DNA of 7,167 nucleotides. It comes from Clostridiales bacterium UBA8960. Lineage in GTDB: Bacteria; Bacillota; Clostridia; Peptostreptococcales; Acidaminobacteraceae. The stretch spans positions 1 through 7,167 of the forward strand of contig DMYC01000356.1 in assembly GCA_003482695.1 (NCBI GenBank), in the 5' to 3' direction. Within the stretch, counting starts at the first letter, position 1. Every line of letters starts with the position of its first letter. The position numbers and the translations under genes were made by a program. Below the pieces are notes generated by a model. That model searched no databases and was not told where the DNA came from. It saw only the letters and a list, made by a program, of their open reading frames with translations. Of the stretch, positions 1 to 6,169 are shown piece by piece.

Positions 1-190
1 TAACTACATGGACGCACTTGAATCTTCGCCTATTCAAAATCCTTTTGGTGGCGAAATCAACTTTGGTGGCGGCCTACGAGCAGGTACGCAAGAAATGAAC
101 CTTTCAAAGATCAGCCATGATAACAAAGATGGCGAATGGTTACCTGTTAAAGGCCTAGCATCAATCGAATCCATATTAGGTGGTAAATAA
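1..190 (+). CDS. C-terminal end of a probable ABC transporter substrate-binding protein (partial, 5' end outside window)
   Basis: The reading frame is open from the window edge (first full codon at base 2) to a TAA at 188-190, giving 62 visible residues. The ATG at base 8 is probably an internal methionine, since the frame continues upstream through Asn-Tyr and no ribosome binding site can be seen. The visible tail has a short helix (YMDALESSPIQNPFGG), a Gly-rich beta segment (INFGGGLRAG), then KIS...DGEWLPVKGL and a short Ser/Leu tail. This order (last helix, 'G-x-I-x-F', 'K-x...G-x-W-x-P-V') resembles the C-terminus of type I periplasmic binding proteins of the LivJ/LivK branched-chain amino acid family (Peripla_BP_6). 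That is family recall from a short stretch, so the assignment is moderate. The next gene begins about 30 bases later with no terminator between, so they are probably co-transcribed. If the call is right, the protein is a lipid-anchored extracytoplasmic receptor, but the N-terminal signal that would show this is outside the window. Confidence 0.5.
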   Translation, partial: NYMDALESSPIQNPFGGEINFGGGLRAGTQEMNLSKISHDNKDGEWLPVKGLASIESILGGK

Positions 191-220
191 ACTTAATTTC
201 ATGTGAAAGTAGGCAATGGA

Positions 221-1108
221 ATGAGAGAATTTGAGTTCAAGAAAATCCAAATCAATAATGAGGTGCTTGCCTATCGTGAAGGCGGAACGGGTACACGTCA
301 ATTGCTGCTGATTCATGGCAACATGTCATCATCAGCTCATTTTGACCACTTGATGGATGCACTTTATGACGATTTTAGAATTTTCGCTGTTGACCTTCGT
401 GGATTTGGACATTCATCTTATCATGAACGATTCAATAGTTTAAAAGAGTTAAGTGAAGATTTGGAAGTATTCATCGATAAATTGAGACTTAGAGAGATTG
501 AAGTATTGGGTTGGTCGACAGGGGGTGGCATTGCGATGCACCTCGCGATAGACAATCCAGATGTTGTGAAGCGCGTAATATTGCTTGAAAGTGTTGGAAT
601 TAATGGATATCCGATGTTTAAAAAGGATTCAGCTAGCCAAGCCATTTTAACGGAACTTCTTATGACGAAAGAAGACATCGAAAAAGATGAAGTTCAAGTT
701 GTACCTGTACTAAATGCACTTGCGAGCAGAGATGCCGCTTATTATAAAATGTTGTGGAATGCAGCCATCTACACAGCAGGAAATCAACCAAGTCCGGAAG
801 ACTATGACAGATATATCGAAGAAATGTTGCTTCAGAGAAATTTGGTTGATATCGATTACGCCTTGACGCGTTTCAACCTTTCAGATGTTGACAATGGTTA
901 TGGCAAAGGCACCGGCGACATCCAGAGGTTGAAGTGCCCAGTCTTAATCATGCAAGGTGACAAGGACTATGTTGTACCTATGCAAATGGCACTTGGGATT
1001 CATGAAGCGCTTAAGGACAACTCTAGACTCGTCATACTCGAAGGCGCAGGACATAACCCGCTAGTGGACTGTCTTGATAAAGTCGCCTCGCTAATTAAGG
1101 AGTGTTAG
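221..1108 (+). CDS. alpha/beta-fold hydrolase (first of a tandem pair)
   Basis: This is a 295-residue serine hydrolase of the alpha/beta fold (Abhydrolase_1/MhpC-like), predicted cytoplasmic with no signal peptide. The canonical elements are visible in order: oxyanion-loop motif IHGNMSS (HG at residues 32-33), the strand/turn VDLRGFGHS (57-65), the nucleophile elbow GWSTGGG (Ser99), a lid-like helical insertion at about 130-220, the acid-bearing strand LIMQGDKDYVVP (Asp249), and EGAGHNP (His278). All three members of the Ser-Asp-His triad are therefore present. The ATG at 221 is preferred because AAAGTAGG at 206-213 (7 of 8 to AAAGGAGG) sits 7 bases before it. An in-frame GTG at 203 would add six residues but has no binding site ahead of it. 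The gene ends one base before the next hydrolase gene and follows the ABC receptor tail, so all three look like one operon. The substrate cannot be deduced: ester, lactone, thioester or C-C bond hydrolysis are all possible for this fold. Confidence 0.88.
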   Translation: MREFEFKKIQINNEVLAYREGGTGTRQLLLIHGNMSSSAHFDHLMDALYDDFRIFAVDLRGFGHSSYHERFNSLKELSEDLEVFIDKLRLREIEVLGWSTGGGIAMHLAIDNPDVVKRVILLESVGINGYPMFKKDSASQAILTELLMTKEDIEKDEVQVVPVLNALASRDAAYYKMLWNAAIYTAGNQPSPEDYDRYIEEMLLQRNLVDIDYALTRFNLSDVDNGYGKGTGDIQRLKCPVLIMQGDKDYVVPMQMALGIHEALKDNSRLVILEGAGHNPLVDCLDKVASLIKEC

Positions 1109-1109
1109 A

Positions 1110-1928
1110 ATGCCATTTGTTGAGGCAAATCAAAAAAAAGGGTATTATGAAGTGCATGGTGACCATCCAAATGTTTTAGTCCTGTTAAACGGGATTATGA
1201 TGAGCAGTGCAAGTTGGCAACCTTTTGTTGAAATGTTGAAAAAACATGTCACAGTCGTACTCGTTGATTTTTTTGATCAAGGCAAGTCAGATTACATGGA
1301 CTGCGAATACACTCAAGAAACTCAAGTCGAGCTCGTTCAAAGCCTGCTCGAGAAACTTGATCTTAAGCATGTGACTTTACTGGGCATTTCCTATGGTGGT
1401 GAGATTGCGATGAAAGTTGCAAGACGGCATCAGGGGCGTATCGACCGTTTGATTTTAGCCAATACTACGGCCTATACGAACCCTCAGTTGAGAGCGATTG
1501 GTGATGCATGGATAAACGCGGCGAAAACATACGATGGCAGGCAATTTTTTAAAGCGACCATTCCGCCTATTTATTCAAACCATTTCTATGAAAGCAGACT
1601 GGATTGGTTGGGTGCCAGAGAAGACCTGTTCGTCAAGCTTTTCGACAAACATTGGTATGATGGATTTATAAGACTTGTCATCAGTGCAGAAAATCACGAT
1701 GATCGCACGAAGCTATCCTTAATAAAAGTGCCTACGCTTATAATAGGCTCAGATGAGGATATGATCACACCGATTGGTTGTCAAAAGGCACTGCTTAATG
1801 AAATCGATCATGCAAAAATGGTGATCATAGCTGGGTGCGGACATGCATCCATGTACGAAAAACCGGTCGAGTTCTTTGCGGCTGTTCTAGGCTGCATATT
1901 CGTTTCAGAGGAAACCTTTACAATTTAA
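1110..1928 (+). CDS. alpha/beta-fold hydrolase (second of a tandem pair)
   Basis: This is a 272-residue alpha/beta-fold hydrolase, clearly divergent from its neighbour. Visible motifs are LLNGIMMSSASW (27-28 is Asn-Gly where most family members have His-Gly), VDFFDQGKSD (52-61), the nucleophile elbow GISYGGE (Ser94), LIIGSDEDMITP (probable acid Asp217, with the D-x-I-T-P pattern) and AGCGHASMYEKP (His245). The triad is intact. The protein is predicted cytoplasmic, with no signal peptide or membrane segment. The start ATG at 1110 is well set: AAGGAG at 1097-1102 lies 7 bases upstream, inside the end of the previous gene, and only one base separates the previous stop (TAG 1106-1108) from this start, so translational coupling is likely. 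An intrinsic terminator follows directly, making this the last gene of the operon. The family includes esterases, enol-lactonases and hydrolases linked to acyl or polyhydroxyalkanoate metabolism; the substrate is not evident. The Cys-Gly-His at the catalytic histidine and the short hydrophobic C-terminal tail are mildly unusual. Confidence 0.88.
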   Translation: MPFVEANQKKGYYEVHGDHPNVLVLLNGIMMSSASWQPFVEMLKKHVTVVLVDFFDQGKSDYMDCEYTQETQVELVQSLLEKLDLKHVTLLGISYGGEIAMKVARRHQGRIDRLILANTTAYTNPQLRAIGDAWINAAKTYDGRQFFKATIPPIYSNHFYESRLDWLGAREDLFVKLFDKHWYDGFIRLVISAENHDDRTKLSLIKVPTLIIGSDEDMITPIGCQKALLNEIDHAKMVIIAGCGHASMYEKPVEFFAAVLGCIFVSEETFTI

Positions 1929-1936
1929 TAAAGCAA

Positions 1937-1975
1937 ATAAAAATCTCATTTGGATAGCCCATTTGAGATTTTTAT
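1937..1975 (+). terminator. Rho-independent terminator after the hydrolase operon
   Basis: The outer stem pairs 1937-1948 with 1964-1975 (core AAATCTCA / TGAGATTT). A TT/TT internal mismatch is followed by TGG/CCA (1951-1953 with 1959-1961) closing a five-base loop. A T run at 1969-1973 lies on the 3' arm. The stem is AT-rich, so its strength is moderate, but its position 8 bases after the hydrolase stop codon and ahead of a separate promoter fits an operon end. Confidence 0.75.
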
Positions 1976-2010
1976 ATGTGCGGCGAAAACATTGTAACAA
2001 TAATTTCTTA

Positions 2011-2049
2011 TTGAATGATTCTCAGTGGTGGTATAATTATCATGGAGGT
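2011..2049 (+). promoter_or_regulatory. Extended -10 promoter and ribosome binding site of the sigI-like gene
   Basis: TGGTATAAT at 2029-2037 is a perfect extended -10 element (TG-n-TATAAT) of the housekeeping sigma-A type. TTGAAT at 2011-2016 can act as the -35, with a short 15-base spacer that an extended -10 would tolerate. The ribosome binding site GGAGGT lies at 2044-2049, 6 bases before the ATG at 2056. Counting about 7 bases from the -10 puts the transcript start at roughly 2043-2045, so the mRNA would begin almost at the Shine-Dalgarno itself. I found no clear SigI-type promoter (ACCCCC ... CGAA) in this region, so autoregulation is not supported by what I can see. Confidence 0.65.
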
Positions 2050-2055
2050 CAAGTT

Positions 2056-2724
2056 ATGAATAATCCAACAGTATTTGATGCACAAGAGGATTTACAGCAA
2101 AGAGAGCTTTTCATCAAGACTCATATTCCGTTTATAATTTATACCACCTCATCGGTGATTGGTCGATATATTTCTGTGGAAAACGACGAAGCTTACAGTG
2201 TTGCACTTGAAGGCTTTAATCAAGCGATTGATACTTATAAACCAGAAGTCAGCAAATTTGAAACCTATGCCACAACGGTGATTAAAAATAAGATCATCGA
2301 TTTTTTAAGGCATGAGAAGAAGCATATGTATCATGATGTTTTAGATGAGCAGATTGCATCGCAACTTGTCATGCCTGAGCCGGATGATACGTTGCGCCAT
2401 GAAATTGCAGAGTTTTCAGAGGTGTTGACTCAATTCGGCCTTTCATTTGACATGTTGGCAGATATAAGTCCAACACATAAAGATACGAGAGTCAGAGCGA
2501 TCATTGTGGGGAGAGAGTCTTCAAAGCATGAGGCAATCGTGACGGAGATGTACCGCATCTTTAAACTGCCAGTAAATCTGGTTCTTAAATTTGTTGAGTC
2601 CACTAGGCGATTTGTCTATCTACATAGACATTATATCCTTTCGGTGACATTGATTTTCTCAGAAGATTTGAAAGCGTTACAGTCATGGATTTTAGAGACT
2701 TTAAAAAGTAAGGAAAGCTTATAG
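2056..2724 (+). CDS. sigI: RNA polymerase sigma factor, SigI family
   Basis: This 222-residue protein matches the SigI branch of sigma-70 factors. The N-terminal half carries sigma region 2: PFIIYTTSSVIGRYI (25-39), ENDEAYSVALEGFNQAIDTY (42-61) and KFETYATTVIKNKIIDFLRHEKKH (67-90), the last being the -10 recognition and melting part. In place of a normal region 4 there is the SigI-specific C-terminal domain: EIAEFSEVLTQFGLSFDMLADISPTHKDTRVRAI (116-149), then KLPVNLVLKF (170-179) and RRFVYLHRHYILSVTLIFSEDL (184-205). In Bacillus, SigI (about 250 residues) is a heat-stress factor held by the membrane anti-sigma factor RsgI. In cellulolytic clostridia, SigI/RsgI pairs sense polysaccharides. No rsgI gene follows here, and a flippase gene lies downstream instead. 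The ATG at 2056 is chosen for its GGAGGT site; an upstream in-frame ATG at 1963 lies inside the preceding terminator and is rejected. The protein is slightly short, mainly in the linker between the two domains. Confidence 0.85.
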   Translation: MNNPTVFDAQEDLQQRELFIKTHIPFIIYTTSSVIGRYISVENDEAYSVALEGFNQAIDTYKPEVSKFETYATTVIKNKIIDFLRHEKKHMYHDVLDEQIASQLVMPEPDDTLRHEIAEFSEVLTQFGLSFDMLADISPTHKDTRVRAIIVGRESSKHEAIVTEMYRIFKLPVNLVLKFVESTRRFVYLHRHYILSVTLIFSEDLKALQSWILETLKSKESL

Positions 2725-2751
2725 ACGTTGCATGTGTTATTCGTTTATAAT
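2722..2751 (+). promoter_or_regulatory. Possible promoter ahead of the flippase gene
   Basis: A perfect TATAAT lies at 2746-2751. TAGACG at 2722-2727 (4 of 6 to TTGACA) sits 18 bases upstream and overlaps the sigI stop codon. This would start transcription near 2757-2759, within the AACGGT-A-ACCGTT palindrome. The flippase gene may also be read through from sigI, as no terminator is visible in the 74-base gap. Confidence 0.4.
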
Positions 2752-2754
2752 AAT

Positions 2755-2767
2755 AACGGTAACCGTT
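2755..2767. repeat. 13-bp palindrome (AACGGT-A-ACCGTT), candidate operator
   Basis: Perfect 6-base inverted repeats (2755-2760 and 2762-2767) flank a single central A. The element lies between the possible -10 TATAAT (2746-2751) and the flippase start (2799), at the predicted transcription start. Its length and one-base centre suit a dimeric repressor site and are too short and tight for a hairpin. No regulator gene is adjacent, so the binding protein is unknown and the role is inferred from position and symmetry only. Confidence 0.35.
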
Positions 2768-2798
2768 GACACAACACAATACAATAAAATGAGGGCAT

Positions 2799-4331
2799 AT
2801 GAAAAATAAATTTGCAAAGAACATTGGCATTTTAGGTATTACAGGCATTATCATAAAAATTATAGGCGCAATCTACAGAGTGCCACTCGCCATATTCATG
2901 TCGGAAGATGCGGTGGCCTATTATTCATTGGCATACCCATGGTATAATATTTTAATTGTCATCTCATCGACCGCATTGCCGGCTGTGATTGCAAAGCTCG
3001 TCGCCGAAGCTGGTGCAAATGAGGACCTTCAGCTTCAAAATGATGTGCTGAACGCATCGAATCGATTGATGCAGTATTTTGGATTTGCCACGATGTTATT
3101 CTTAATCGGTTTTGCAAACCTGATTTCAAATGCGCTCGGGTATCCAGAGAGTGCTTACTCATTCTATGTACTTGGTATCGCGTCGTATTTTGTCGCTTTA
3201 AATGCTGCATACCGCGGATTTTTCCAGGGGACTCAAAGGTTGGAATTCTATGGTGTTTCACAGTTGCTTGAACAAATCGGACGCGTCGTATTCGGATTGG
3301 CGCTTGTTGTCGTGCTCGCAGGTCTTAGTATGGGCGATGATTTTATCGCTGCAGCAGGGACTTCTGGTGCATTGTTCGGTGCAGTCATCAGTTGGGGGTA
3401 TGTCGTAAGCCGGCATAAAAAGCATTATAAAAATCACACGAAAACAAAGGGTGATTTTAAACCGATTTACCGTTCGATTCTAAAGCTTATGTTGCCTATC
3501 GCGCTTGGCGCTTCGATTATGCCGCTTCTCAGCATCATCGATGGCACGCTTGTCGTATGGCGACTTAGAGATATTGGCCTTGTGGACACGGCAGCGATTT
3601 TATATTCATATATTTCGTTCTATTCAAGCCCGATCATAAACATATCGCAAGTGGTGTTCACAGCGATTCAAGTGAGCTTGCTACCTATGATCACGAAGAG
3701 CTTTACACAGAAGAGCCATTCAATTGGAAATCAAATTGATTTAGGCATATTGCTTTCATTGGTGATGGGCCTTCCAATCGGTCTTGGTATCGCAGGTTTC
3801 GCAAAAGAAATTTTGTTGTTCCTGTATCCGTCAAAAGCGGCAATCGCTGTTGATGCGGCTCCCGTTCTAGCGATTTTGGGTGTGTCAATTGTGTTCTTAT
3901 CGGTCTACTTAGCGACGACGAGCATCCTTCAGGGCATGAACCAATATAAAAAGCCCGTCGTTCACCTCTTTGTCGGTGCAGGTGTGAAAGTCGTTGCTGC
4001 ATATGTTTTAATCGGCATTCCGAGCATCAATATTGATGGTGCCGCATACTCGACTCTGATGGCATATGCCGTCGCAGCTTTCCTTAACATCAGACTGGTT
4101 TATCAGCTCACAAAACCCACTAAAAAAACCCTCATGAAAATGGGTTTGACTTTAATGGCTAATGCAGCGATGATCGTTTCGGCTAAACTCGTTTTCGCTT
4201 TGCTAGAAAGCAGTTTGGCGATGCGACTTAATCTCTTGATTTCGATTTTTATCGCAGTCGTCGTCTATGCAGCGTTCATCTATTTTGGAAAAATCGTTAC
4301 AAAAGCAGATTTTGATGGTTTAGATAAGTAA
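2799..4331 (+). CDS. SpoVB/MurJ-family polysaccharide or lipid II flippase (MOP superfamily)
   Basis: This 510-residue integral membrane protein has about 14 hydrophobic segments, from residue 8 (IGILGITGIIIKIIGAIYRV) to a last one at about 478-497, with a short cytoplasmic loop rich in Lys and His at 205-222. Family signatures are the N-terminal YRVPLA segment (26-31), YYSLAYPWYNILIVISSTALPAVIAKLVAE (41-70), RGFFQGTQRLEFYGVSQLLEQIGRV (139-163) and, in the second half, ILQGMNQYKKPVVHLFVGAGVKVV (376-399). This is the pattern of Bacillota SpoVB, YtgP (MurJ) and YkvU proteins, which are 500-550 residues long. Such proteins flip undecaprenyl-linked peptidoglycan or polysaccharide precursors across the cytoplasmic membrane. 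Paralogs are too alike to say from sequence alone whether this one is the vegetative lipid II flippase or a sporulation or polysaccharide member, so no symbol is given. GAGGG at 2791-2795 is the binding site, somewhat close to the ATG. A strong terminator follows 15 bases after the stop. Confidence 0.85.
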   Translation: MKNKFAKNIGILGITGIIIKIIGAIYRVPLAIFMSEDAVAYYSLAYPWYNILIVISSTALPAVIAKLVAEAGANEDLQLQNDVLNASNRLMQYFGFATMLFLIGFANLISNALGYPESAYSFYVLGIASYFVALNAAYRGFFQGTQRLEFYGVSQLLEQIGRVVFGLALVVVLAGLSMGDDFIAAAGTSGALFGAVISWGYVVSRHKKHYKNHTKTKGDFKPIYRSILKLMLPIALGASIMPLLSIIDGTLVVWRLRDIGLVDTAAILYSYISFYSSPIINISQVVFTAIQVSLLPMITKSFTQKSHSIGNQIDLGILLSLVMGLPIGLGIAGFAKEILLFLYPSKAAIAVDAAPVLAILGVSIVFLSVYLATTSILQGMNQYKKPVVHLFVGAGVKVVAAYVLIGIPSINIDGAAYSTLMAYAVAAFLNIRLVYQLTKPTKKTLMKMGLTLMANAAMIVSAKLVFALLESSLAMRLNLLISIFIAVVVYAAFIYFGKIVTKADFDGLDK

Positions 4332-4345
4332 TGTTTAAAAAAAAT

Positions 4346-4384
4346 AAAGGCAACTGAGAATGGAAAGCCATTTCAGTTGCCTTT
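4346..4384. terminator. Bidirectional intrinsic terminator between the flippase gene and speB
   Basis: A 12-bp perfect stem (AAAGGCAACTGA at 4346-4357 with TCAGTTGCCTTT at 4373-4384) continues, past a bulged G (4358), into AATGG/CCATT (4359-4363 with 4368-4372) closing an AAAG loop. The + strand carries TTTTT at 4382-4386. The - strand reads into a long T-tract complementary to the A-run at 4337-4348. The hairpin can therefore stop both the flippase transcript and the convergent speA-speE-speB transcript, whose last stop codon is 8 bases away. Confidence 0.9.
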
Positions 4385-4391
4385 TTATTTG

Positions 4392-5255
4392 TTATTTCAA
4401 CATCGTCAGCATCAATTCTCTGATGACTTTGCATGCAGTTGCCGTACTAACGCCTGTTTGATCATAATGTGGGGAGAGTTCTACGACGTCTGCGCCAATA
4501 ATATTAAGCGGTGCCATCGTCTTGAGAATTTCGATCATATCTTTGAAGAAAATACCACCTGGTTCAGGTGTACCTGTACCTGAGAAAATGGATGGATCAA
4601 AAACATCAAGGTCAATCGTGATGTAGATAGGGTCTTCCGTTCCTAGTTTTTCAACGACAGATTGAAGGGTGTCGTAACTGAATTTTTCAAGATGTGTGTG
4701 TGTTTTAGCCCATTCAAATTCCCACTTTTCACCTGAACGGATACAAAATTGAAAAATAGTGCCATCGCCCATGAAATCCCAAGATCTTCTGATGACTGCC
4801 GCATGAGACAAGGACTCGCCCATGTAGTGATCTCTTAGGTCGGTATGTGCGTCGAAATGTAACAGCTTCATGTTAGGATACTTCTTATAAGCGGCTCTGA
4901 TGGTACCTAAAGAGACAAGATGCTCACCACCAATAAGAAAAGGGACTTTGCCTGCTTCTAAGATTTCTGCTGCAGTTTCCTCGATCACCTCAAGTGCTTT
5001 TGCAGCATTTCCAAAAGGGAGATCCAGGTTGCCGATATCGGTCAATTGATAGTCAGCGAGGTCTTTATCCATATAAGGGCTGTAAGTTTCGAGGCCAAAA
5101 GAGTCCATACGGATGTAATCGGCGGCAAAACGCGTGCCTGGTCTGAATGACGTCGTTGAATCAAAGGGCGCGCCAAATATGACGAGCTCAGCATCATCAA
5201 AAGCAGTGTCACAACCGATGAACGTATGAATATTTGAATGTAATTTTGAACGCAT
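4392..5255 (-). CDS. speB: Agmatinase (agmatine ureohydrolase)
   Basis: This 287-residue cytoplasmic enzyme of the arginase/agmatinase (ureohydrolase) family hydrolyses agmatine to putrescine and urea. All binuclear manganese ligands of the family are visible: His112 in IGGEH, Asp135, His137 and Asp139 in FDAHTD, and Asp215 and Asp217 in TIDLDVFDPS. Also present are SHAAV (His151), the TPEPGG loop (Glu231) and the closing GADVVELSPHYDQTGVSTATAC (254-275). The N-terminal SFRPGTRFAADYIR and LETYSPYMDKDL are typical of the Bacillota agmatinase form. The length matches the family (about 290), with no sign of damage. Start choice: AAAGGAA lies just upstream on the - strand (5261-5267), within the 13-base gap after the speE stop, implying coupling to speE. 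Agmatinase rather than arginase, formiminoglutamase or guanidinobutyrase is favoured by the direct linkage to spermidine synthase and the arginine-type decarboxylase. It is the last gene before the shared terminator. Confidence 0.92.
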   Translation of the reverse strand: MRSKLHSNIHTFIGCDTAFDDAELVIFGAPFDSTTSFRPGTRFAADYIRMDSFGLETYSPYMDKDLADYQLTDIGNLDLPFGNAAKALEVIEETAAEILEAGKVPFLIGGEHLVSLGTIRAAYKKYPNMKLLHFDAHTDLRDHYMGESLSHAAVIRRSWDFMGDGTIFQFCIRSGEKWEFEWAKTHTHLEKFSYDTLQSVVEKLGTEDPIYITIDLDVFDPSIFSGTGTPEPGGIFFKDMIEILKTMAPLNIIGADVVELSPHYDQTGVSTATACKVIRELMLTMLK

Positions 5256-5268
5256 AGGGCTTCCTTTC

Positions 5269-6114
5269 TTATTCTTCGAGCATTTTCTTCACAAATGTTG
5301 GCAGGGCAAAACAGCCAGTATGAAGATCTGTATTGTAATATTTTGTTTCGATGCCGAAAGACTCCCAAGTTTCCTTTTGCAAATCCTTGATAGGATCGAA
5401 TGTCTTTGATGCGAAACCAAACAACCAGTGGCCTGATGGGTAAGTTGGCATATGGAACTGGTATACTTTGCTAATAGGGAATATTTTCTTGATTTTCGAG
5501 TGTGAACGCTTCATTTCTCTTGCGTAGTTTGGATAATATGGACTTTCGTGTTGATTGATTAGTATGCCGTCTTTAGAAAGTGCAGCATAACAGTCATTAT
5601 AAAAAGCTTCCGAGAATAAACCTTCTCCAGGTCCGATCGGATCTGTACTATCAACTAAGATTAAATCATATGCGTCCACTTTTCCGTGAATAAAAGCTAG
5701 GCCATCTTCGAAATAGAGCGTGACACGTGGGTCATCAAGTTTCGATGAAGTAATCGGCAAATACTTCTGGCTCGCTCTTACGACCATTTCGTCGATCTCT
5801 ACCATGTCAATTTTTTCGATGTGCTTGTAACGTGTCAACTCTCTAACCGTTCCACCGTCACCACCACCGATGACAAGAACGCGCTTAATGCTTGGGTTTG
5901 TTGCCATGGCAACGTGCGTAATCATATCGTGATAGACGAATTCATCTTTTTCGTTGACCATCATTAGACCATCTAAAGTGAAGAATGTGCCGAACTCTTC
6001 TGATTCAAAGAAGTCTATCGTTTGAAAAGGGCTTTCTTCAGAATAAATGTGCTTTTTAACTTTTATCGAAAAGTCGACTGTATCTGTGTGTTTTTCTGTG
6101 TACCAAAGTTCCAT
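5269..6114 (-). CDS. speE: Spermidine synthase (polyamine aminopropyltransferase)
   Basis: This 281-residue cytoplasmic enzyme transfers the aminopropyl group of decarboxylated S-adenosylmethionine to putrescine, giving spermidine and methylthioadenosine. Visible features are a small N-terminal beta domain (MELWYTEKHT...; LDG at 47-49, EKDEFVYHDM at 55-64), then a Rossmann methyltransferase-like domain with GGGDGG (83-88), MVEID (104-108), FEDG (135-138, Asp137), the gatekeeping loop LVDSTDPIGPGEGL (153-166, Asp155 and Asp158), and PTYPSGHW (223-230). These match bacterial SpeE, which is about 275-295 residues, and the key substrate-binding acids are present. The start ATG at 6114 is fixed by GGAGGT on the - strand (6120-6125), 5 bases upstream. 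The gene lies between a speA-like decarboxylase gene (55-base gap) and speB (13-base gap). Its co-substrate must come from a SAM decarboxylase (speD) that is not in the window. Whether the product is only spermidine cannot be told from sequence. Confidence 0.95.
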   Translation of the reverse strand: MELWYTEKHTDTVDFSIKVKKHIYSEESPFQTIDFFESEEFGTFFTLDGLMMVNEKDEFVYHDMITHVAMATNPSIKRVLVIGGGDGGTVRELTRYKHIEKIDMVEIDEMVVRASQKYLPITSSKLDDPRVTLYFEDGLAFIHGKVDAYDLILVDSTDPIGPGEGLFSEAFYNDCYAALSKDGILINQHESPYYPNYAREMKRSHSKIKKIFPISKVYQFHMPTYPSGHWLFGFASKTFDPIKDLQKETWESFGIETKYYNTDLHTGCFALPTFVKKMLEE

Positions 6115-6140
6115 GGGTTACCTCCGTTATTCATAATAGT

Positions 6141-6169
6141 CTATTTATAACCGACAAATGCTAAGTCAA
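6141..6169 (-). promoter_or_regulatory. Weak possible internal promoter before speE
   Basis: On the - strand TTGACT (6169 to 6164) adjoins the speA stop codon and is followed by an AT-rich stretch with TATAAA (6149-6144, 14-base spacing) or TAAATA (6147-6142, 16-base spacing). The -35 is good but neither -10 has ideal spacing. It could give speE-speB some transcription independent of speA. The 55-base gap shows no terminator. Confidence 0.25.

Noticed and set aside
203..220. GTG start for the first hydrolase
   Set aside because: It has no Shine-Dalgarno ahead of it, while the ATG at 221 has AAAGTAGG at a 7-base spacing.
421..678. Antisense frame within the first hydrolase gene
   Set aside because: It lies wholly inside a triad-complete hydrolase, with no ribosome site or family resemblance.
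1963..2055. N-terminal extension of the sigI reading frame from an ATG at 1963
   Set aside because: It begins inside the terminator hairpin, crosses the promoter, has no ribosome binding site and adds residues unlike SigI. The ATG at 2056 has GGAGGT 6 bases upstream.
2766..2790. TTGACA (2766-2771) as a -35 for the flippase gene
   Set aside because: The possible -10 elements TACAAT and TAAAAT lie only 8 and 13 bases downstream, too close for a normal promoter. TATAAT at 2746-2751 fits better.
2959..4002. Antisense and alternate-frame open frames across the flippase gene (2959-3261 -, 3202-3408 +, 3703-4002 -)
   Set aside because: They are low-complexity, Arg/Ser/His-rich translations with no recognisable motif or ribosome site, lying opposite or within a clear membrane protein gene.
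4377..4583. Plus-strand frame antisense to the end of speB
   Set aside because: It starts within the terminator and lies opposite the conserved agmatinase C-terminus.
5042..5368. Minus-strand frame bridging speE and speB
   Set aside because: It is out of frame with both, overlaps the conserved ends of each, and shows no family motif.
6115..6131. Resemblance of the speE leader (minus strand, TAACGGAGGTAACC) to the 2755-2767 palindrome
   Set aside because: The similarity is imperfect and centred on the GGAGGT ribosome site, so chance is the simplest explanation.
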